Positions 27,402 through 36,228 of a stretch of 64,000 nucleotides of DNA are shown here, one piece after another (the stretch's first letter is position 1; each line of letters opens with the position of its first letter). The DNA comes from Herbaspirillum sp. GW103 (GTDB lineage Bacteria > Pseudomonadota > Gammaproteobacteria > Burkholderiales > Burkholderiaceae_D). A model generated the notes under the pieces. That model was not told the DNA's origin and did not search any database. It saw only the letters and a list, made by a program, of their open reading frames with translations. The DNA lies in assembly GCF_000261365.1 (NCBI RefSeq), contig NZ_AJVC01000005.1, positions 124,001 to 188,000 of the forward strand, given 5' to 3'. Both the position numbers and the translations under genes were made by a program.

Positions 27402-28397
27402 ATGGATGGCGGCACTTCCCCGGCTTCTTCCCTGATCGCACAGTATCTTTCTTTCCTGCGCAGCCAGCGCAAGCTGTCGCCGCATACGCTGGATGGCTAT
27501 GCGCGCGACCTGCAGGAGTTGCGCGCCCTGCTGGCGCCTGCGGATGCGCCGCCGGATGCCCCTGAACCTGCGCTGCAGCGCGTGACCCAGGTCCAGATCC
27601 GCAAATGCGCCGCGCGCCTGCATGCGCGCGGACTCAATGCGCGGTCCATCTCGCGCAAGCTGTCGGCATGGCGTGGCCTGTTCGCCTGGCTGGCGCAGGA
27701 ACAGGCGATGCCGGCCAACCCGGTCGATGGCGTCAAGCCTCCCAAGAAAAGCAAACCCCTGCCCAAGGCCCTGCCGGCCGATGACGCCATCCGCCTGGTA
27801 TCGCAGGCCGATCCGGCGCGCGATCCCGACTCCACCCTGGCCGCCTGCAACCGGGCCATGTTCGAGTTGCTCTATTCGAGCGGATTGCGTGTCTCGGAGC
27901 TGGTCGGCATCGATGTGGCCGACCTCCGCGAGGGCAGCTATGAATCCGCTGGCTGGATCGACCTGGACGAGGCCGAGGTCACGGTCACAGGCAAGGGCGG
28001 CAAGAAGCGCAAGGTCCCGGTGGGCCAGGCTGCCCTGCAGGCAATCCGCGACTGGCTGCCCTTGCGCGCCGCTCTGGTCAAGGCCGATGGCGGCACGGAT
28101 GTGCATGCGCTGTTTATCAATGAACGCGGCGCCCGCATGTCGCCCCGGGTCACGCAGCTGCGCCTGAAGGCCCATGGCAAAGGGGTGGACATGCCTGCCG
28201 ACGTGCATCCGCACATGCTGCGCCACTCCTTCGCCTCGCACGTCCTGCAAAGTTCGGGCGACCTGCGGGCGGTGCAGGAAATGCTGGGCCACGCCTCCAT
28301 CACCGCGACCCAGGTCTATACCGCACTGGACTTCCAGCGCCTGGCCCAGGTCTATGACCAGGCCCATCCGCGTGCCCGCAAAGGCGGCGGGAAATAG
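27402..28397 (+). CDS. xerC: Tyrosine recombinase XerC
   Basis: XerC acts with XerD at the chromosomal dif site to resolve dimers before cell division. The 331-residue protein has the N-terminal SAM-like core-binding domain (SQRKLSPHTLDGYARDL) and the catalytic domain with the active-site set: Arg in YSSGLRVSELVG, Lys in GKGGKKRKVPVG, His and Arg in HPHMLRHSFASH, His in MLGHASI, and the nucleophilic Tyr in TQVYTALDF. It follows DUF484 and not an integrase-like context, so it is the housekeeping recombinase. The loop between residues 45 and 60 (PADAPPDAPEPAL) is proline-rich and slightly longer than usual. Confidence 0.95.
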   Translation: MDGGTSPASSLIAQYLSFLRSQRKLSPHTLDGYARDLQELRALLAPADAPPDAPEPALQRVTQVQIRKCAARLHARGLNARSISRKLSAWRGLFAWLAQEQAMPANPVDGVKPPKKSKPLPKALPADDAIRLVSQADPARDPDSTLAACNRAMFELLYSSGLRVSELVGIDVADLREGSYESAGWIDLDEAEVTVTGKGGKKRKVPVGQAALQAIRDWLPLRAALVKADGGTDVHALFINERGARMSPRVTQLRLKAHGKGVDMPADVHPHMLRHSFASHVLQSSGDLRAVQEMLGHASITATQVYTALDFQRLAQVYDQAHPRARKGGGK

Positions 28398-28516
28398 CCG
28401 CCGACCGATACCGAACGAGCGCCGGGCCGGCATCGGCTAGAATGGAGGCTTGCGCGTGTCGCGCGCCTCGTTTCTTTAGCTTCTTTCGCCAGTCCCCTGG
28501 CCCAGCCCAACCGCCC

Positions 28517-29089
28517 ATGCCGACCATGAAAGCCAAAGCCGCCGTTTCCGCTCCCGCCAGCACCGCCGTCCAGGCCGCGACGGTGACTGCGCTCGCCGAG
28601 GCACAGTTGCGCGAGGCCGGGGTGCGCGTGACGCAAGCCCGGGTCAACGTGCTGGGCGCCCTGCTGGAAACCCGCAGCGCTGCCTCTCATCAAGATATCC
28701 AGGATCGCTTCGCCGAAATGGACCGGGTCACGCTCTACCGTGCCCTCGATTGCCTGACCGAAGCCGGTCTGGCGCACAAGATCTCCAGCGACGACCGCAT
28801 CTTCCGCTACAGCGCCGGCGCCGATCATCCTGAGCACGGCCTGCACGACCATCCGCAGGGCAAGCAGCACCAGCACGGCCATTTCAAATGCACCCGCTGC
28901 AATCGCGTGTTCTGCCTGGATGCCAGCGATGGCACCGACTTCCTGGCCACCGTCCTGCCCGACGCCGACCGCCACCGCTCCACCGCCGCGCAACTGCAAT
29001 CGGCCTTGCGCAAGACCCTGGGCAAGGGCTTCCAGAGTCACGAAGTGGAACTGACCATCAAGGGTTGGTGCGCCGATTGCGCTGACTGA
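28517..29089 (+). CDS. Fur-family metal-responsive regulator
   Basis: A 190-residue repressor of the Fur family, with a winged-helix domain (QLREAGVRVTQARVNVLGALL, then DRVTLYRALDCLTEAGL) and a dimer domain holding metal sites. The metal region is histidine-rich: DHPEHGLHDHPQGKQHQHGH, then CTRC in FKCTRCNRVFCL; a second pair CADC is at the very C-terminus. This four-cysteine structural zinc pattern occurs in Fur and Zur; a Zur-like role is possible but unproven. The start is uncertain: ATGs at 28442, 28517 and 28526 are in frame and none has a good ribosome site. It lies downstream of xerC. Confidence 0.85.
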   Translation: MPTMKAKAAVSAPASTAVQAATVTALAEAQLREAGVRVTQARVNVLGALLETRSAASHQDIQDRFAEMDRVTLYRALDCLTEAGLAHKISSDDRIFRYSAGADHPEHGLHDHPQGKQHQHGHFKCTRCNRVFCLDASDGTDFLATVLPDADRHRSTAAQLQSALRKTLGKGFQSHEVELTIKGWCADCAD

Positions 29090-29110
29090 CTTTTGACAAA
29101 TCCCTTCACG

Positions 29111-29848
29111 TCAGCGAGCAGCCCCCAGCGCCGCCAGCCGTCGCGGCAACTGCCGCACTGAACGAACCTTCACATCGACAAAACCCGGCAAGCGACTCAG
29201 CGCGCGCTGCCCGCCCATGTGCCCCAGCAGGGCCTGGCTGCCGCGCAGGTACTGGGTCACCCACGCCGTGCGCACACCCAGCTCGCGGGCGCTCTTCAGG
29301 TTATCCACCGTATCTTCCACCAGGATGCAGCGATGCGGGGCCACCTTGTGGCGCGCCAGCAGCTTGCGCAGCATGATGCGCGAGGGCTTGGGCCGCAGCT
29401 GGCGATGCACGTGCATGGATTCGATGGAGATGTGATGCGAGAAATGCCGGTGCAGTCCCAAATGGCGCACCAGCTCCCGAGAATAACGACGCGGTGCATT
29501 GGTCAGCAGGATCTTCTGCCCCGGCAACTGCGCGAGCCAGCGCCCGATGCCACGCTCGGCACGGACCATGCCGGGCAGGTCATCGAAGAGATGGGCTTCG
29601 TGCAGAAACTCATCCACGCCCAGGCCATGGTGGCGCACCAGACCCAGGAGGGTGGCGCCGTAGAGCTTCCAGTAATGCCGCCGCAGGTAATTGACCGCCG
29701 CCTCGTCGCTCGGCTGCCCATCGTTGTCCAGCACGCGCTTGATGATGCGGTTCATGTTGGTATTGATGGCGGGGAAGATCGCGTGCGAGGCGTTGTGCAG
29801 GGTGTTGTCGAGATCGAACAACCAGAGCGGTGTAGTATTGGACGCCAT
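29111..29848 (-). CDS. HAD-family pyrimidine 5'-nucleotidase
   Basis: A 245-residue haloacid dehalogenase-like phosphatase. Motif I with the nucleophilic aspartate is FDLDNTLH (residues 11-18), motif II is LLTNAPRRY near 114-122, motif III is the Lys of RPKPSRIM, and motif IV is ILVEDTVDN near 175-183. The NTNMNRIIKRVL cap region matches the subgroup annotated as pyrimidine 5'-nucleotidase (SDT1/YjjG-like). It would remove phosphate from UMP, CMP or damaged pyrimidine nucleotides. It is convergent with the Fur gene (21-base gap) and divergent from the TraB gene. Confidence 0.88.
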   Translation of the reverse strand: MASNTTPLWLFDLDNTLHNASHAIFPAINTNMNRIIKRVLDNDGQPSDEAAVNYLRRHYWKLYGATLLGLVRHHGLGVDEFLHEAHLFDDLPGMVRAERGIGRWLAQLPGQKILLTNAPRRYSRELVRHLGLHRHFSHHISIESMHVHRQLRPKPSRIMLRKLLARHKVAPHRCILVEDTVDNLKSARELGVRTAWVTQYLRGSQALLGHMGGQRALSRLPGFVDVKVRSVRQLPRRLAALGAAR

Positions 29849-29913
29849 AAAAAGACCGGCGCGCCGCCATGACGGGGGCGCACCTTCAGCAAGCTAGGAA
29901 AGAAAGGCCAGCA

Positions 29914-30846
29914 GTGACCGGATTGATGCAACGCTTGATTATAGTGAGTTTGACCTGGCTGTCCTGCCTGAACTTGCTCTGCCCTGCCCGCGCGGCCACG
30001 CCTGCGGAGACCTCCCCACCCGCCCCGCCGCGCGGCGCGCTCTACCAGGTCTCGGATGGCCGCCACACGCTGCTGCTGTTTGGCACCATCCACGTCGGCG
30101 CCCCTGATTTCTACCCGCTCGAACCGACGCTGCAACAGGCTTTGGCCACCACCCCCATGCTGGCGCTGGAGCTGGACCCGCAGAACGCCGCTGCCATGCA
30201 GAGCGCGGTGCAGCGCCATGCGCTCTATCCCGCCGGACAGCACCTGCTGGATCAGCTCGACCCGGCGCTGCGTCAGCGCACCGAGACCACGCTGCAGCGT
30301 TTCGGTCTGTCCCCCGAGAGCGTACAGCAGATGCGCCCATGGATGCTGGCCATGGCCCTGACGGTGCAGGAATATGTGCGCCATGGCTATCGTACCGACC
30401 TGGCCGTGGACAGCCACCTGGCCGCGACCGTGCGCGCCCATGGTGGCAAGATCGTGGAACTGGAAAGCGCCGAGCGCCAGATGAGTCTGTTGAGCCAGTT
30501 GACCCCGGCCCAGCAGGGGCAATTCCTGGCCGACACCCTGCAGGAACTGGACGATGCCGACCTCACCCGCAAGCTGGACCGCCTGGTCGGCGCCTGGCGT
30601 CGCGCCGACAGTGCCGGCTTTGCTGCCGCCTTGCAGGAGATGCAGCAGGATGACAGCTTCACCAGCCGCTTTGCGGTGGACACGCTGCTGCGCAAACGCA
30701 ATCCGGGCCTGGCCGCAGGCATTGCCGAACTGCTCGGTGAGCACGATCATGCGGTCGCGGCCATCGGTATCCTGCATCTGGTCGGACCTGACAGCGTGCC
30801 GGCCTTGCTCGCCAAGAAGGGATTGCAGGTAACGCAACTCTATTAA
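29914..30846 (+). CDS. TraB/GumN family protein with signal peptide
   Basis: A 310-residue exported protein of the TraB/GumN family, a fold related to metal-dependent peptidases; the bacterial members have no settled role. A signal peptide covers residues about 5-27 (LIIVSLTWLSCLNLLCPARA). The family signature GTIHVG follows near residue 55, then LALELDPQN and, near the end, AAIGILHLVGPDSV with the second conserved histidine. The GTG at 29914 is preferred because AGGAAAGAAAGG precedes it; an ATG four codons later (29926) is the alternative. A bidirectional terminator separates it from argB. Confidence 0.85.
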   Translation: MTGLMQRLIIVSLTWLSCLNLLCPARAATPAETSPPAPPRGALYQVSDGRHTLLLFGTIHVGAPDFYPLEPTLQQALATTPMLALELDPQNAAAMQSAVQRHALYPAGQHLLDQLDPALRQRTETTLQRFGLSPESVQQMRPWMLAMALTVQEYVRHGYRTDLAVDSHLAATVRAHGGKIVELESAERQMSLLSQLTPAQQGQFLADTLQELDDADLTRKLDRLVGAWRRADSAGFAAALQEMQQDDSFTSRFAVDTLLRKRNPGLAAGIAELLGEHDHAVAAIGILHLVGPDSVPALLAKKGLQVTQLY

Positions 30847-30872
30847 CTCTATTGGAAGCGCTGTGGATAAAT

Positions 30873-30904
30873 AAAAAGGGATGAGCGCAAACTCATCCCT
30901 TTTT
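30873..30904. terminator. Bidirectional terminator between the TraB/GumN gene and argB
   Basis: AAAAAGGGATGAG (30873-30885) and CTCATCCCTTTTT (30892-30904) form a 13-base stem with a 6-base loop; A/T runs on both sides allow use from both strands. Confidence 0.9.
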
Positions 30905-30937
30905 CGTCACCTCTGCGCTGCAGGGCGATCGATGCGA

Positions 30938-31831
30938 TCAGTGCGAACGGATCATGGTCCCGAAAGCCTGTTCGGTCAGCACTTCCAGCAGCAGCGAGTG
31001 TTCGATGCGGCCGTCGATGATGTGCACCGTGTTCACGCCCGACTTGGCCGCATCCAGGGCCGAGGAAATCTTGGGCAGCATGCCGCCGGAGATGGTGCCG
31101 TCGGCAAACATCTCGTCGATCTCGCGCGCCGACAGGTCGGTCAGCAGGTTGCCGGCCTTGTCTTGCACGCCGGCGATGTTGGTCATCATGATCAGCTTTT
31201 CGGCATGCAGGATCTCGGCGATCTTGCCGGCCACCACATCGGCATTGATGTTGTAGGCCTGGCCATCGTCACCAAACCCGATGGGCGAGATGATGGGGAT
31301 GAAGGCATCATCCTGCAGCGCCTTGACCACCGCCGGGTTGATCGCCTCGATCTCGCCCACGTAGCCGATGTCCAGGAAGGCACCGGGATGCTCCTTGTCC
31401 GGCATCTGCATCTTGCGCGCGCGGATCAGGCCGCCATCCTTGCCGGTCAGGCCCACCGCCTGGCCGCCGTAGTGATTGATCAGCATCACGATGTCCTGCT
31501 GCACCTCACCGCCCAGCACCCATTCCACCACTTCCATGGTTTCTTCATCGGTAATGCGCATGCCCTGCACGAAAGTACCCTGCTTGCCGATCTTCTTGAG
31601 CGCTGCATCGATCTGCGGGCCACCGCCGTGGACCACCACCGGGTTCATGCCCACCAGCTTCAACAGGATCACGTCGCGGGCGAAGCCGTGCTTCAGGCTT
31701 TCTTCCGTCATCGCATTGCCGCCGTACTTGACCACGATGGTCTTGCCGTGGAATTTGCGGATATACGGCAGCGCCTCGGCCAGGATTTCGGCTTTGATCT
31801 GGGGGGCTACGTGGGTGAGGTCGGTGGTCAT
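30938..31831 (-). CDS. argB: Acetylglutamate kinase
   Basis: ArgB phosphorylates N-acetylglutamate, the second step of arginine synthesis. The 297-residue protein has the kinase motifs VVKYGGNAM (residues about 34-42), [11 protein letters not shown] near 66-76, [12 protein letters not shown] near 125-136, [14 protein letters not shown] near 193-206, and [19 protein letters not shown] in the arginine-binding region. The N-terminal helix expected of arginine-inhibited hexameric forms is present (about 25 residues before the first motif). AGGACA precedes the start. It follows the SPOR gene on the same strand after 138 bases; no arg gene is adjacent. Confidence 0.96.
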   Translation of the reverse strand: MTTDLTHVAPQIKAEILAEALPYIRKFHGKTIVVKYGGNAMTEESLKHGFARDVILLKLVGMNPVVVHGGGPQIDAALKKIGKQGTFVQGMRITDEETMEVVEWVLGGEVQQDIVMLINHYGGQAVGLTGKDGGLIRARKMQMPDKEHPGAFLDIGYVGEIEAINPAVVKALQDDAFIPIISPIGFGDDGQAYNINADVVAGKIAEILHAEKLIMMTNIAGVQDKAGNLLTDLSAREIDEMFADGTISGGMLPKISSALDAAKSGVNTVHIIDGRIEHSLLLEVLTEQAFGTMIRSH

Positions 31832-31969
31832 GGCAATGTCCTGTCGATGCGATGAGGAAAAAGTGATGGGTGATGGGGTGATGCGGTTAGGGACGCGATT
31901 TTACATGGAAAGCCGCCCGGCTTCGCACTGCAACATGGGACGTGTGCGATCCAGACAACGCCGCCGCGC

Positions 31970-32791
31970 TCAGGCGCCGCAGGCGCGGATTTCCTGATCC
32001 GGGAAGGCGCTCTTGATATTGTCCAGCGCGGTGCGAGCTTCCGGGCTCAGATCACGCAGCTGGAACACCTGTTTGCCGGCCCCCGAACGACGCGCGATGA
32101 TGCGCGCGCTGCGCACGCCGCGCGAGATCAGCTGGCCGACATACGCCTTGGCCGCCTCTTCGGTACGGAAGATGCCCAGCGAGACGCCGTTACGCAGCGC
32201 CGGATTGGGGAAGCTGTCCGGAATGACATAGAAATCGCCGATCCCCAGGCGCCGCAGCTCGGCAATACGCCGCTCGGCACCGTCGCGACCATCCTGAGGC
32301 GGGATGAAGACCATATGGCTGGTGACGTCCTGGGTCAGCTTCTGGACCACCTTGTCGCCCAGCTTGAGGCTGGCCAGTTGTTCCGAGAAGCGGCGGGCAT
32401 CGGCGGCAGTGAAGTTGCCGACTTCGGTACAGGAAGGGGTGACCGCAGCAAGCTGCGGGGTCGCCGCTGTCGGTGCTGTCGGTGCTGTCGGTGCCGTCGT
32501 TGCCGCCGTCGCGGCTGTCGCGGCCGGCGTCGGTGCATCGGGGGCCACAGGCGTGGCCGTCGCAGCGGCATCGGTACCGGCGGCGGGCGCCGTCGCAGCT
32601 TGCGCGCGCAGTTGCGAAGCCAGCTTCTCGCTATTGGCCGGCAGCAGGCTCAACAGCTCGGGCCGCAATTGTTGGGTCAGGCGCTGCGGTTCACGCCGTT
32701 CGGTCGCGCTGGCACCAAAATAACCGCGTGAGAGCCCGAACAGGACCACGTTACCCACCAGCAACAGCCAAAAAAGCAGTTTCAGCTTCAT
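31970..32791 (-). CDS. Membrane-anchored SPOR-domain protein
   Basis: A 273-residue protein with one N-terminal membrane helix (LKLLFWLLLVGNVVLFGL, residues 2-20), a periplasmic linker, and a C-terminal SPOR-like domain (about 190-255: DFYVIPDSFPNPALRNGVSLGIF, then AKAYVGQLISRGVRSARI). SPOR domains bind glycan strands lacking stem peptides and locate proteins to the division septum. The linker (about 65-120) is a low-complexity Ala/Thr/Pro tract with APT repeats encoded by 9-base tandem repeats. It lies downstream of birA-coaX on the same strand, a location recalled from other Burkholderiales. Function beyond septal binding is unknown. Confidence 0.8.
   Translation of the reverse strand: MKLKLLFWLLLVGNVVLFGLSRGYFGASATERREPQRLTQQLRPELLSLLPANSEKLASQLRAQAATAPAAGTDAAATATPVAPDAPTPAATAATAATTAPTAPTAPTAATPQLAAVTPSCTEVGNFTAADARRFSEQLASLKLGDKVVQKLTQDVTSHMVFIPPQDGRDGAERRIAELRRLGIGDFYVIPDSFPNPALRNGVSLGIFRTEEAAKAYVGQLISRGVRSARIIARRSGAGKQVFQLRDLSPEARTALDNIKSAFPDQEIRACGA
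32467..32502 (-). repeat. 9-base tandem repeat in the SPOR-protein linker
   Basis: Three exact copies of CTGTCGGTG and a fourth diverged copy follow each other and encode A-P-T units on the minus strand. The adjoining 40 bases are further degenerate GTC/GCC repeats. The length is a multiple of three, so changes in copy number would keep the frame. Confidence 0.8.
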
Positions 32792-32845
32792 CCGCGCCCA
32801 GTCTTCCTTGCCCTGATTGATTTGTCTGCCTGCATGGACAGGCGT

Positions 32846-33649
32846 TCAGCGTCCATGGTTCATGGCCGTATAGAGGCCAATGAGCACCAGATTATCCACC
32901 TTTTCCAGCGGCGTATCGCCCAGCGCCAGGTAAGGCGCCAGCAGTATCCCCGCGCCACCGGCCAGCAGGCAGCGCAAGGCTGCGCCGGGATGCCGGCGGC
33001 GGCGCTCGGCCAGCGCGTGCTCGATGGCCCCGACCTGGGCTGCGATGCAGCCGGCGACGATGGCATCGACCGTATTGTCGGCAAACATCCGCTCGGGTGG
33101 CGCCGCGCCATCGATGCGGGGCAACTGGGCCGTATTGAGGGCCAGCGAGGTGGCCATGGTGCCAAAGCCCGGCAGGATCATGCCGCCTTCGAACACGCCC
33201 TCGGCGCTGATGACGTCGATGGTCGTGGCCGTACCGCATGTGGCTACCAGCAACTGCTCATCGGGAAACAGCGAGCGCGCACCGATGGCTGCGGCAAAGC
33301 GGTCACAGCCCAGCTGGCCGGGATGGCGGTAGCCATTGCGTATGCCGGCCCGCTCGGGCGCGGAGGCAAACCATTCGATGATCACACGCGGCCCGAAGAC
33401 AGCGTACAAGATGGCCTGCAGGCGATCCCGCAAGGCCGGTCCGGCGACATTGGAGACGGCGACCTGCAGGTCCGCATCGCTGGCCATCAGGCCGGTGAGC
33501 GCCGCCCAGTCCAGCGCCAGCGCCTCGACCTCGGCACGCTCCACCGCGCCTTGCTGCCGCCACGGCAAGGGCGGGGCGGCGCCACGGTCCGCATCGGCCA
33601 CCAGCGCCCACTTGATGCGGGTATTGCCGGCATCGACCAGCAGCATCAT
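32846..33649 (-). CDS. coaX: Type III pantothenate kinase
   Basis: CoaX phosphorylates pantothenate, the first step of coenzyme A synthesis; the type III form belongs to the ASKHA fold and is not feedback-inhibited by CoA. The 267-residue protein has the phosphate motif LLVDAGNTRIKWA (residues 3-15), the pantothenate-binding GCDRFAAAIGA near 105-115, and TCGTATTIDV near 128-137. The start overlaps the birA stop by four bases (ATGA), the common birA-coaX pairing in betaproteobacteria. It is followed on the same strand by the SPOR gene. Confidence 0.95.
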   Translation of the reverse strand: MMLLVDAGNTRIKWALVADADRGAAPPLPWRQQGAVERAEVEALALDWAALTGLMASDADLQVAVSNVAGPALRDRLQAILYAVFGPRVIIEWFASAPERAGIRNGYRHPGQLGCDRFAAAIGARSLFPDEQLLVATCGTATTIDVISAEGVFEGGMILPGFGTMATSLALNTAQLPRIDGAAPPERMFADNTVDAIVAGCIAAQVGAIEHALAERRRRHPGAALRCLLAGGAGILLAPYLALGDTPLEKVDNLVLIGLYTAMNHGR

Positions 33650-34488
33650 GCGTCTTGCAGCCGCAACGAGACATCCCCGGCCAGGATCTCGACCTGTCCG
33701 CTCCCGGTCTCGATGAGGAAGCGGCCCATCATGTCCACGCCCATCGCGGTGCCTTCCTGCAGGACGCGGCCATTCTCGACGATCTTGACGGCCTGCCCGG
33801 CATAGGCGTGGAAGGCTTCCCAGCGCTTGACGAAGGCCCCGAAGCCGCGCGCCTCGAACTCCTCCAGAACGCCGGCGAGGGCGCTGGCGATGATGGCCAG
33901 CACGGTCTCGCGCGGCGGCTTCTTCAGTTCGGGCGCAGCCCCGACCGCGCGCTGCAGTTCATCTTCCAGGCCTGGTGGTACCGCCAGGTTCAGGCCGATG
34001 CCGATGACGGCCCAGGTGGCCTCGCCCTGGCGGCCGTCGGCGGCGGTCTCGATCAGGATACCGGCCAGCTTGGCGCCATCGCGCAGGACGTCATTGGGCC
34101 ATTTCAATTGCGGGCGGATACCGAACACTTCCAGCGCCTCGGCCAGGGCCACACCGACGGCCAGCGGCAAGCCCAGCAGCGCGTGCGTGGGCCGCTGCAG
34201 GCGCCAGGCCAGTGAGAAGGTCAGCGAATCTTCCGCCGCGGCACGCCAGGGGCGTCCCGCGCGGCCACGACCGGCGCTCTGGCGATCGGCCACCAGCAGC
34301 AGCGGGCGCTGCAAGGTGGACAGGCGCTGCATCAGGTCGACATTGGTGGAGCCGGTCACGGCCACGGCTTCGACATCGATACGTTGCTGGCCCTGGGGGT
34401 CGGAACCGGCCAGAAGCATGCCGATGCGCTCTGGGCGCACCAGCGGCGCCGATTCAGGCTCGGCGGGCATGGGAAAAGTCAGTGTCAT
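33646..34488 (-). CDS. birA: Biotin-[acetyl-CoA-carboxylase] ligase
   Basis: BirA activates biotin as biotinyl-AMP and attaches it to the carrier protein of acetyl-CoA carboxylase. The 280-residue protein has the adenylate loop GRGRAGRPW near residues 73-81, the biotin site KWPNDVL near 119-125, GIGLNLAVPP near 148-157 and the C-terminal SH3-like domain. There is no N-terminal winged-helix domain, so it should be a ligase only and not a repressor. The start at 34488 was chosen because the frame further upstream is not family-like; a second ATG lies six codons downstream. It is coupled to coaX by a four-base overlap. Confidence 0.94.
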   Translation of the reverse strand: MTLTFPMPAEPESAPLVRPERIGMLLAGSDPQGQQRIDVEAVAVTGSTNVDLMQRLSTLQRPLLLVADRQSAGRGRAGRPWRAAAEDSLTFSLAWRLQRPTHALLGLPLAVGVALAEALEVFGIRPQLKWPNDVLRDGAKLAGILIETAADGRQGEATWAVIGIGLNLAVPPGLEDELQRAVGAAPELKKPPRETVLAIIASALAGVLEEFEARGFGAFVKRWEAFHAYAGQAVKIVENGRVLQEGTAMGVDMMGRFLIETGSGQVEILAGDVSLRLQDA

Positions 34489-34605
34489 GCGCGCATTGTA
34501 ACGGCAGAGCGGGCTGACGCGGGATGCCGGATGCCAGACAAACGCAAAGGTAAAGACGATGGCCGGCAGCGACCACCTCTTGCGAAATCGGTTACCCTCT
34601 GGCCC

Positions 34606-35757
34606 ATGCCCGTTCCACCCGACTCCCGCTGCGAGCCTCCTGCTGCCCCGGCCAGTGCGCCGGCGGCCTCCTCGTTCGCGCGCGTGAGCCTGCTGGTCTA
34701 TACGCTGCTGATCGTCTATGCCAGCTGGTATCCCTTCTCCGGCTGGCGTGACATGGGGCTCATGCCCTTTGATTATCTGGGCGCGCGCCTGCCCTACTAC
34801 TGGACCGTGTTCGATGTCTGGACCAACGTCGCCGGTTACGTGCCGGTGGGCCTGCTGCTGGTACTGGCCCTGCATCCGCACCTGCGTCCCTGGTGGGCGG
34901 TGTGGCCGGCCATACTGGCCGGCACGCTCCTGTCGGCCTGCATGGAGGCGGTGCAGACCTATCTGCCGACCCGTGTACCCTCCAACCTCGACCTGTTGAC
35001 CAACGCGCTGGGCGTGGCCCTGGGCGCCCTGCTGGGAGCGGCCTGCAGCCGTTATTTCCTGCACGAGAGCCGCTTCCTGCTGCTGCGCCGCCGCTGGTTC
35101 TCGGGCGAAGCCAGCCGGGGCCTGGTGGTGGCCGGCCTGTGGCCGCTGGCGCTGATCTTTCCACAGAATCACCTGTTCGGTCTGGGCCATCTGGTGCCGC
35201 CGCTGTCGGCCTTGTTCTCCGATCTGTTCGATACCCCCATCGACCTGGCCACCACCTGGCTCAACAGCGTGCAGCCGAGTGCCGAACAATACTGGCTGGC
35301 CGACGTCATCGTCACCGCCTGCGGCCTGACCGGCGCGGCCCTGCTGGTGCTGCTGCTGATGCGGCGTCAGGCTCCGCGTCGCCGGCTGGTGGCGCTGTAC
35401 CTGCTGGCCTGCATCGCCACCAAGTCACTGGCCTGCGCCCTCTTCTTCGCACCGCAGAACGCCTTCGTGTGGATCTCGCCCAGCGCCGTGGGTGGCATCA
35501 TGCTGGGGACCATGATGATCGTCGGGCTGGCCTGGGCACCGCCCACGGCACAGCGTCGGGTGGCCGCACTGGCGCTGATTCTGAGCCTGATGGTGACCAA
35601 TGCGGTCCCGGCCAATCCCTATTACATCTCCACGCTGGAAACCTGGGTGCAGGGCAAATTCCTCAACTTCGACGGCGCCGCGCAGTTCCTCTCGGTGCTG
35701 TGGCCCTTCCTGGCGATCTGGTTCCTGCTCCATCCGGTGCACCGCAGGCCGGCTTGA
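34606..35757 (+). CDS. VanZ-like polytopic membrane protein
   Basis: A 383-residue membrane protein with about nine or ten hydrophobic segments. The first half is VanZ-like: SLLVYTLLIVYASWYPFSGW, then FDVWTNVAGYVPVGLLLVLAL and ESMEAVQ-type signature here as CMEAVQTYLPTRVPSNLDLLTN (about residues 95-130), which is the conserved core of the family. The second half adds several more helices and an internal amphipathic region. VanZ gives low-level teicoplanin resistance in enterococci, but in proteobacteria the function is unknown. The start is uncertain: ATGs at 34531 and 34606 are in frame, neither with a strong ribosome site. It is divergent from birA. Confidence 0.8.
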   Translation: MPVPPDSRCEPPAAPASAPAASSFARVSLLVYTLLIVYASWYPFSGWRDMGLMPFDYLGARLPYYWTVFDVWTNVAGYVPVGLLLVLALHPHLRPWWAVWPAILAGTLLSACMEAVQTYLPTRVPSNLDLLTNALGVALGALLGAACSRYFLHESRFLLLRRRWFSGEASRGLVVAGLWPLALIFPQNHLFGLGHLVPPLSALFSDLFDTPIDLATTWLNSVQPSAEQYWLADVIVTACGLTGAALLVLLLMRRQAPRRRLVALYLLACIATKSLACALFFAPQNAFVWISPSAVGGIMLGTMMIVGLAWAPPTAQRRVAALALILSLMVTNAVPANPYYISTLETWVQGKFLNFDGAAQFLSVLWPFLAIWFLLHPVHRRPA

Positions 35758-35824
35758 GCGAGGTGTATCATTGACGCTTTGCCGGCCCGCACCGGCACCG
35801 TCGCCACTCTCCACAGGTCATCCC

Positions 35825-36151
35825 ATGAGCGATCAAGAGCAACCCTATTACGAACATCACGTCTTCTTCTGCCTGAACCAGCGCCAGCCGGGCGAACGTA
35901 CCTGCTGTGCCGACAAGGGCGCGCAGGCCGCCCAGGAACATGCCAAGAAGCGCATCAAGCAACTGGGCCTGTCCGCGCCCGGCAAGGTCCGCATCAACAA
36001 GGCCGGATGCCTGGAGCGCTGCGAGGAAGGCCCGGTCGTGGTGATCTACCCGCAAGGCACCTGGTACACCTACGTCGACAATGAAGACATCGACGAGATC
36101 ATCGACAGCCACATCGTCGGCGGCAAGGTCGTGGATCGCCTGAAAATCTGA
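35825..36151 (+). CDS. Thioredoxin-like [2Fe-2S] ferredoxin
   Basis: A 108-residue protein with the thioredoxin-like ferredoxin fold also found in NuoE. The four cluster cysteines are seen as Cys16 in HHVFFCLNQR, a pair CC near 27-28 in GERTCCADKG, and GCLERC near 61-66. EEGPVVVIYPQGTWY and the acidic ending (DNEDIDEIIDSHI) match the group annotated as (2Fe-2S) ferredoxin domain protein. It should carry single electrons in the cytoplasm; the partner is unknown. It starts 67 bases after the VanZ-like gene and is followed after 77 bases by the hydrolase, so the three may be cotranscribed. Confidence 0.87.
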   Translation: MSDQEQPYYEHHVFFCLNQRQPGERTCCADKGAQAAQEHAKKRIKQLGLSAPGKVRINKAGCLERCEEGPVVVIYPQGTWYTYVDNEDIDEIIDSHIVGGKVVDRLKI

Positions 36152-36228
36152 CGATATGAAACTTTGAGCATGCTGCGGCCCGCCATGCCCGTCGCAGCAA
36201 GCTTCCCTCATCCGTTTTCCCGCACGCC

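Noticed and set aside
27402-28397. XerC as the integrase of a mobile element
   Set aside because: The gene sits behind DUF484 in its normal housekeeping context, there are no attachment repeats or cargo genes, and its length and motifs fit chromosomal XerC.
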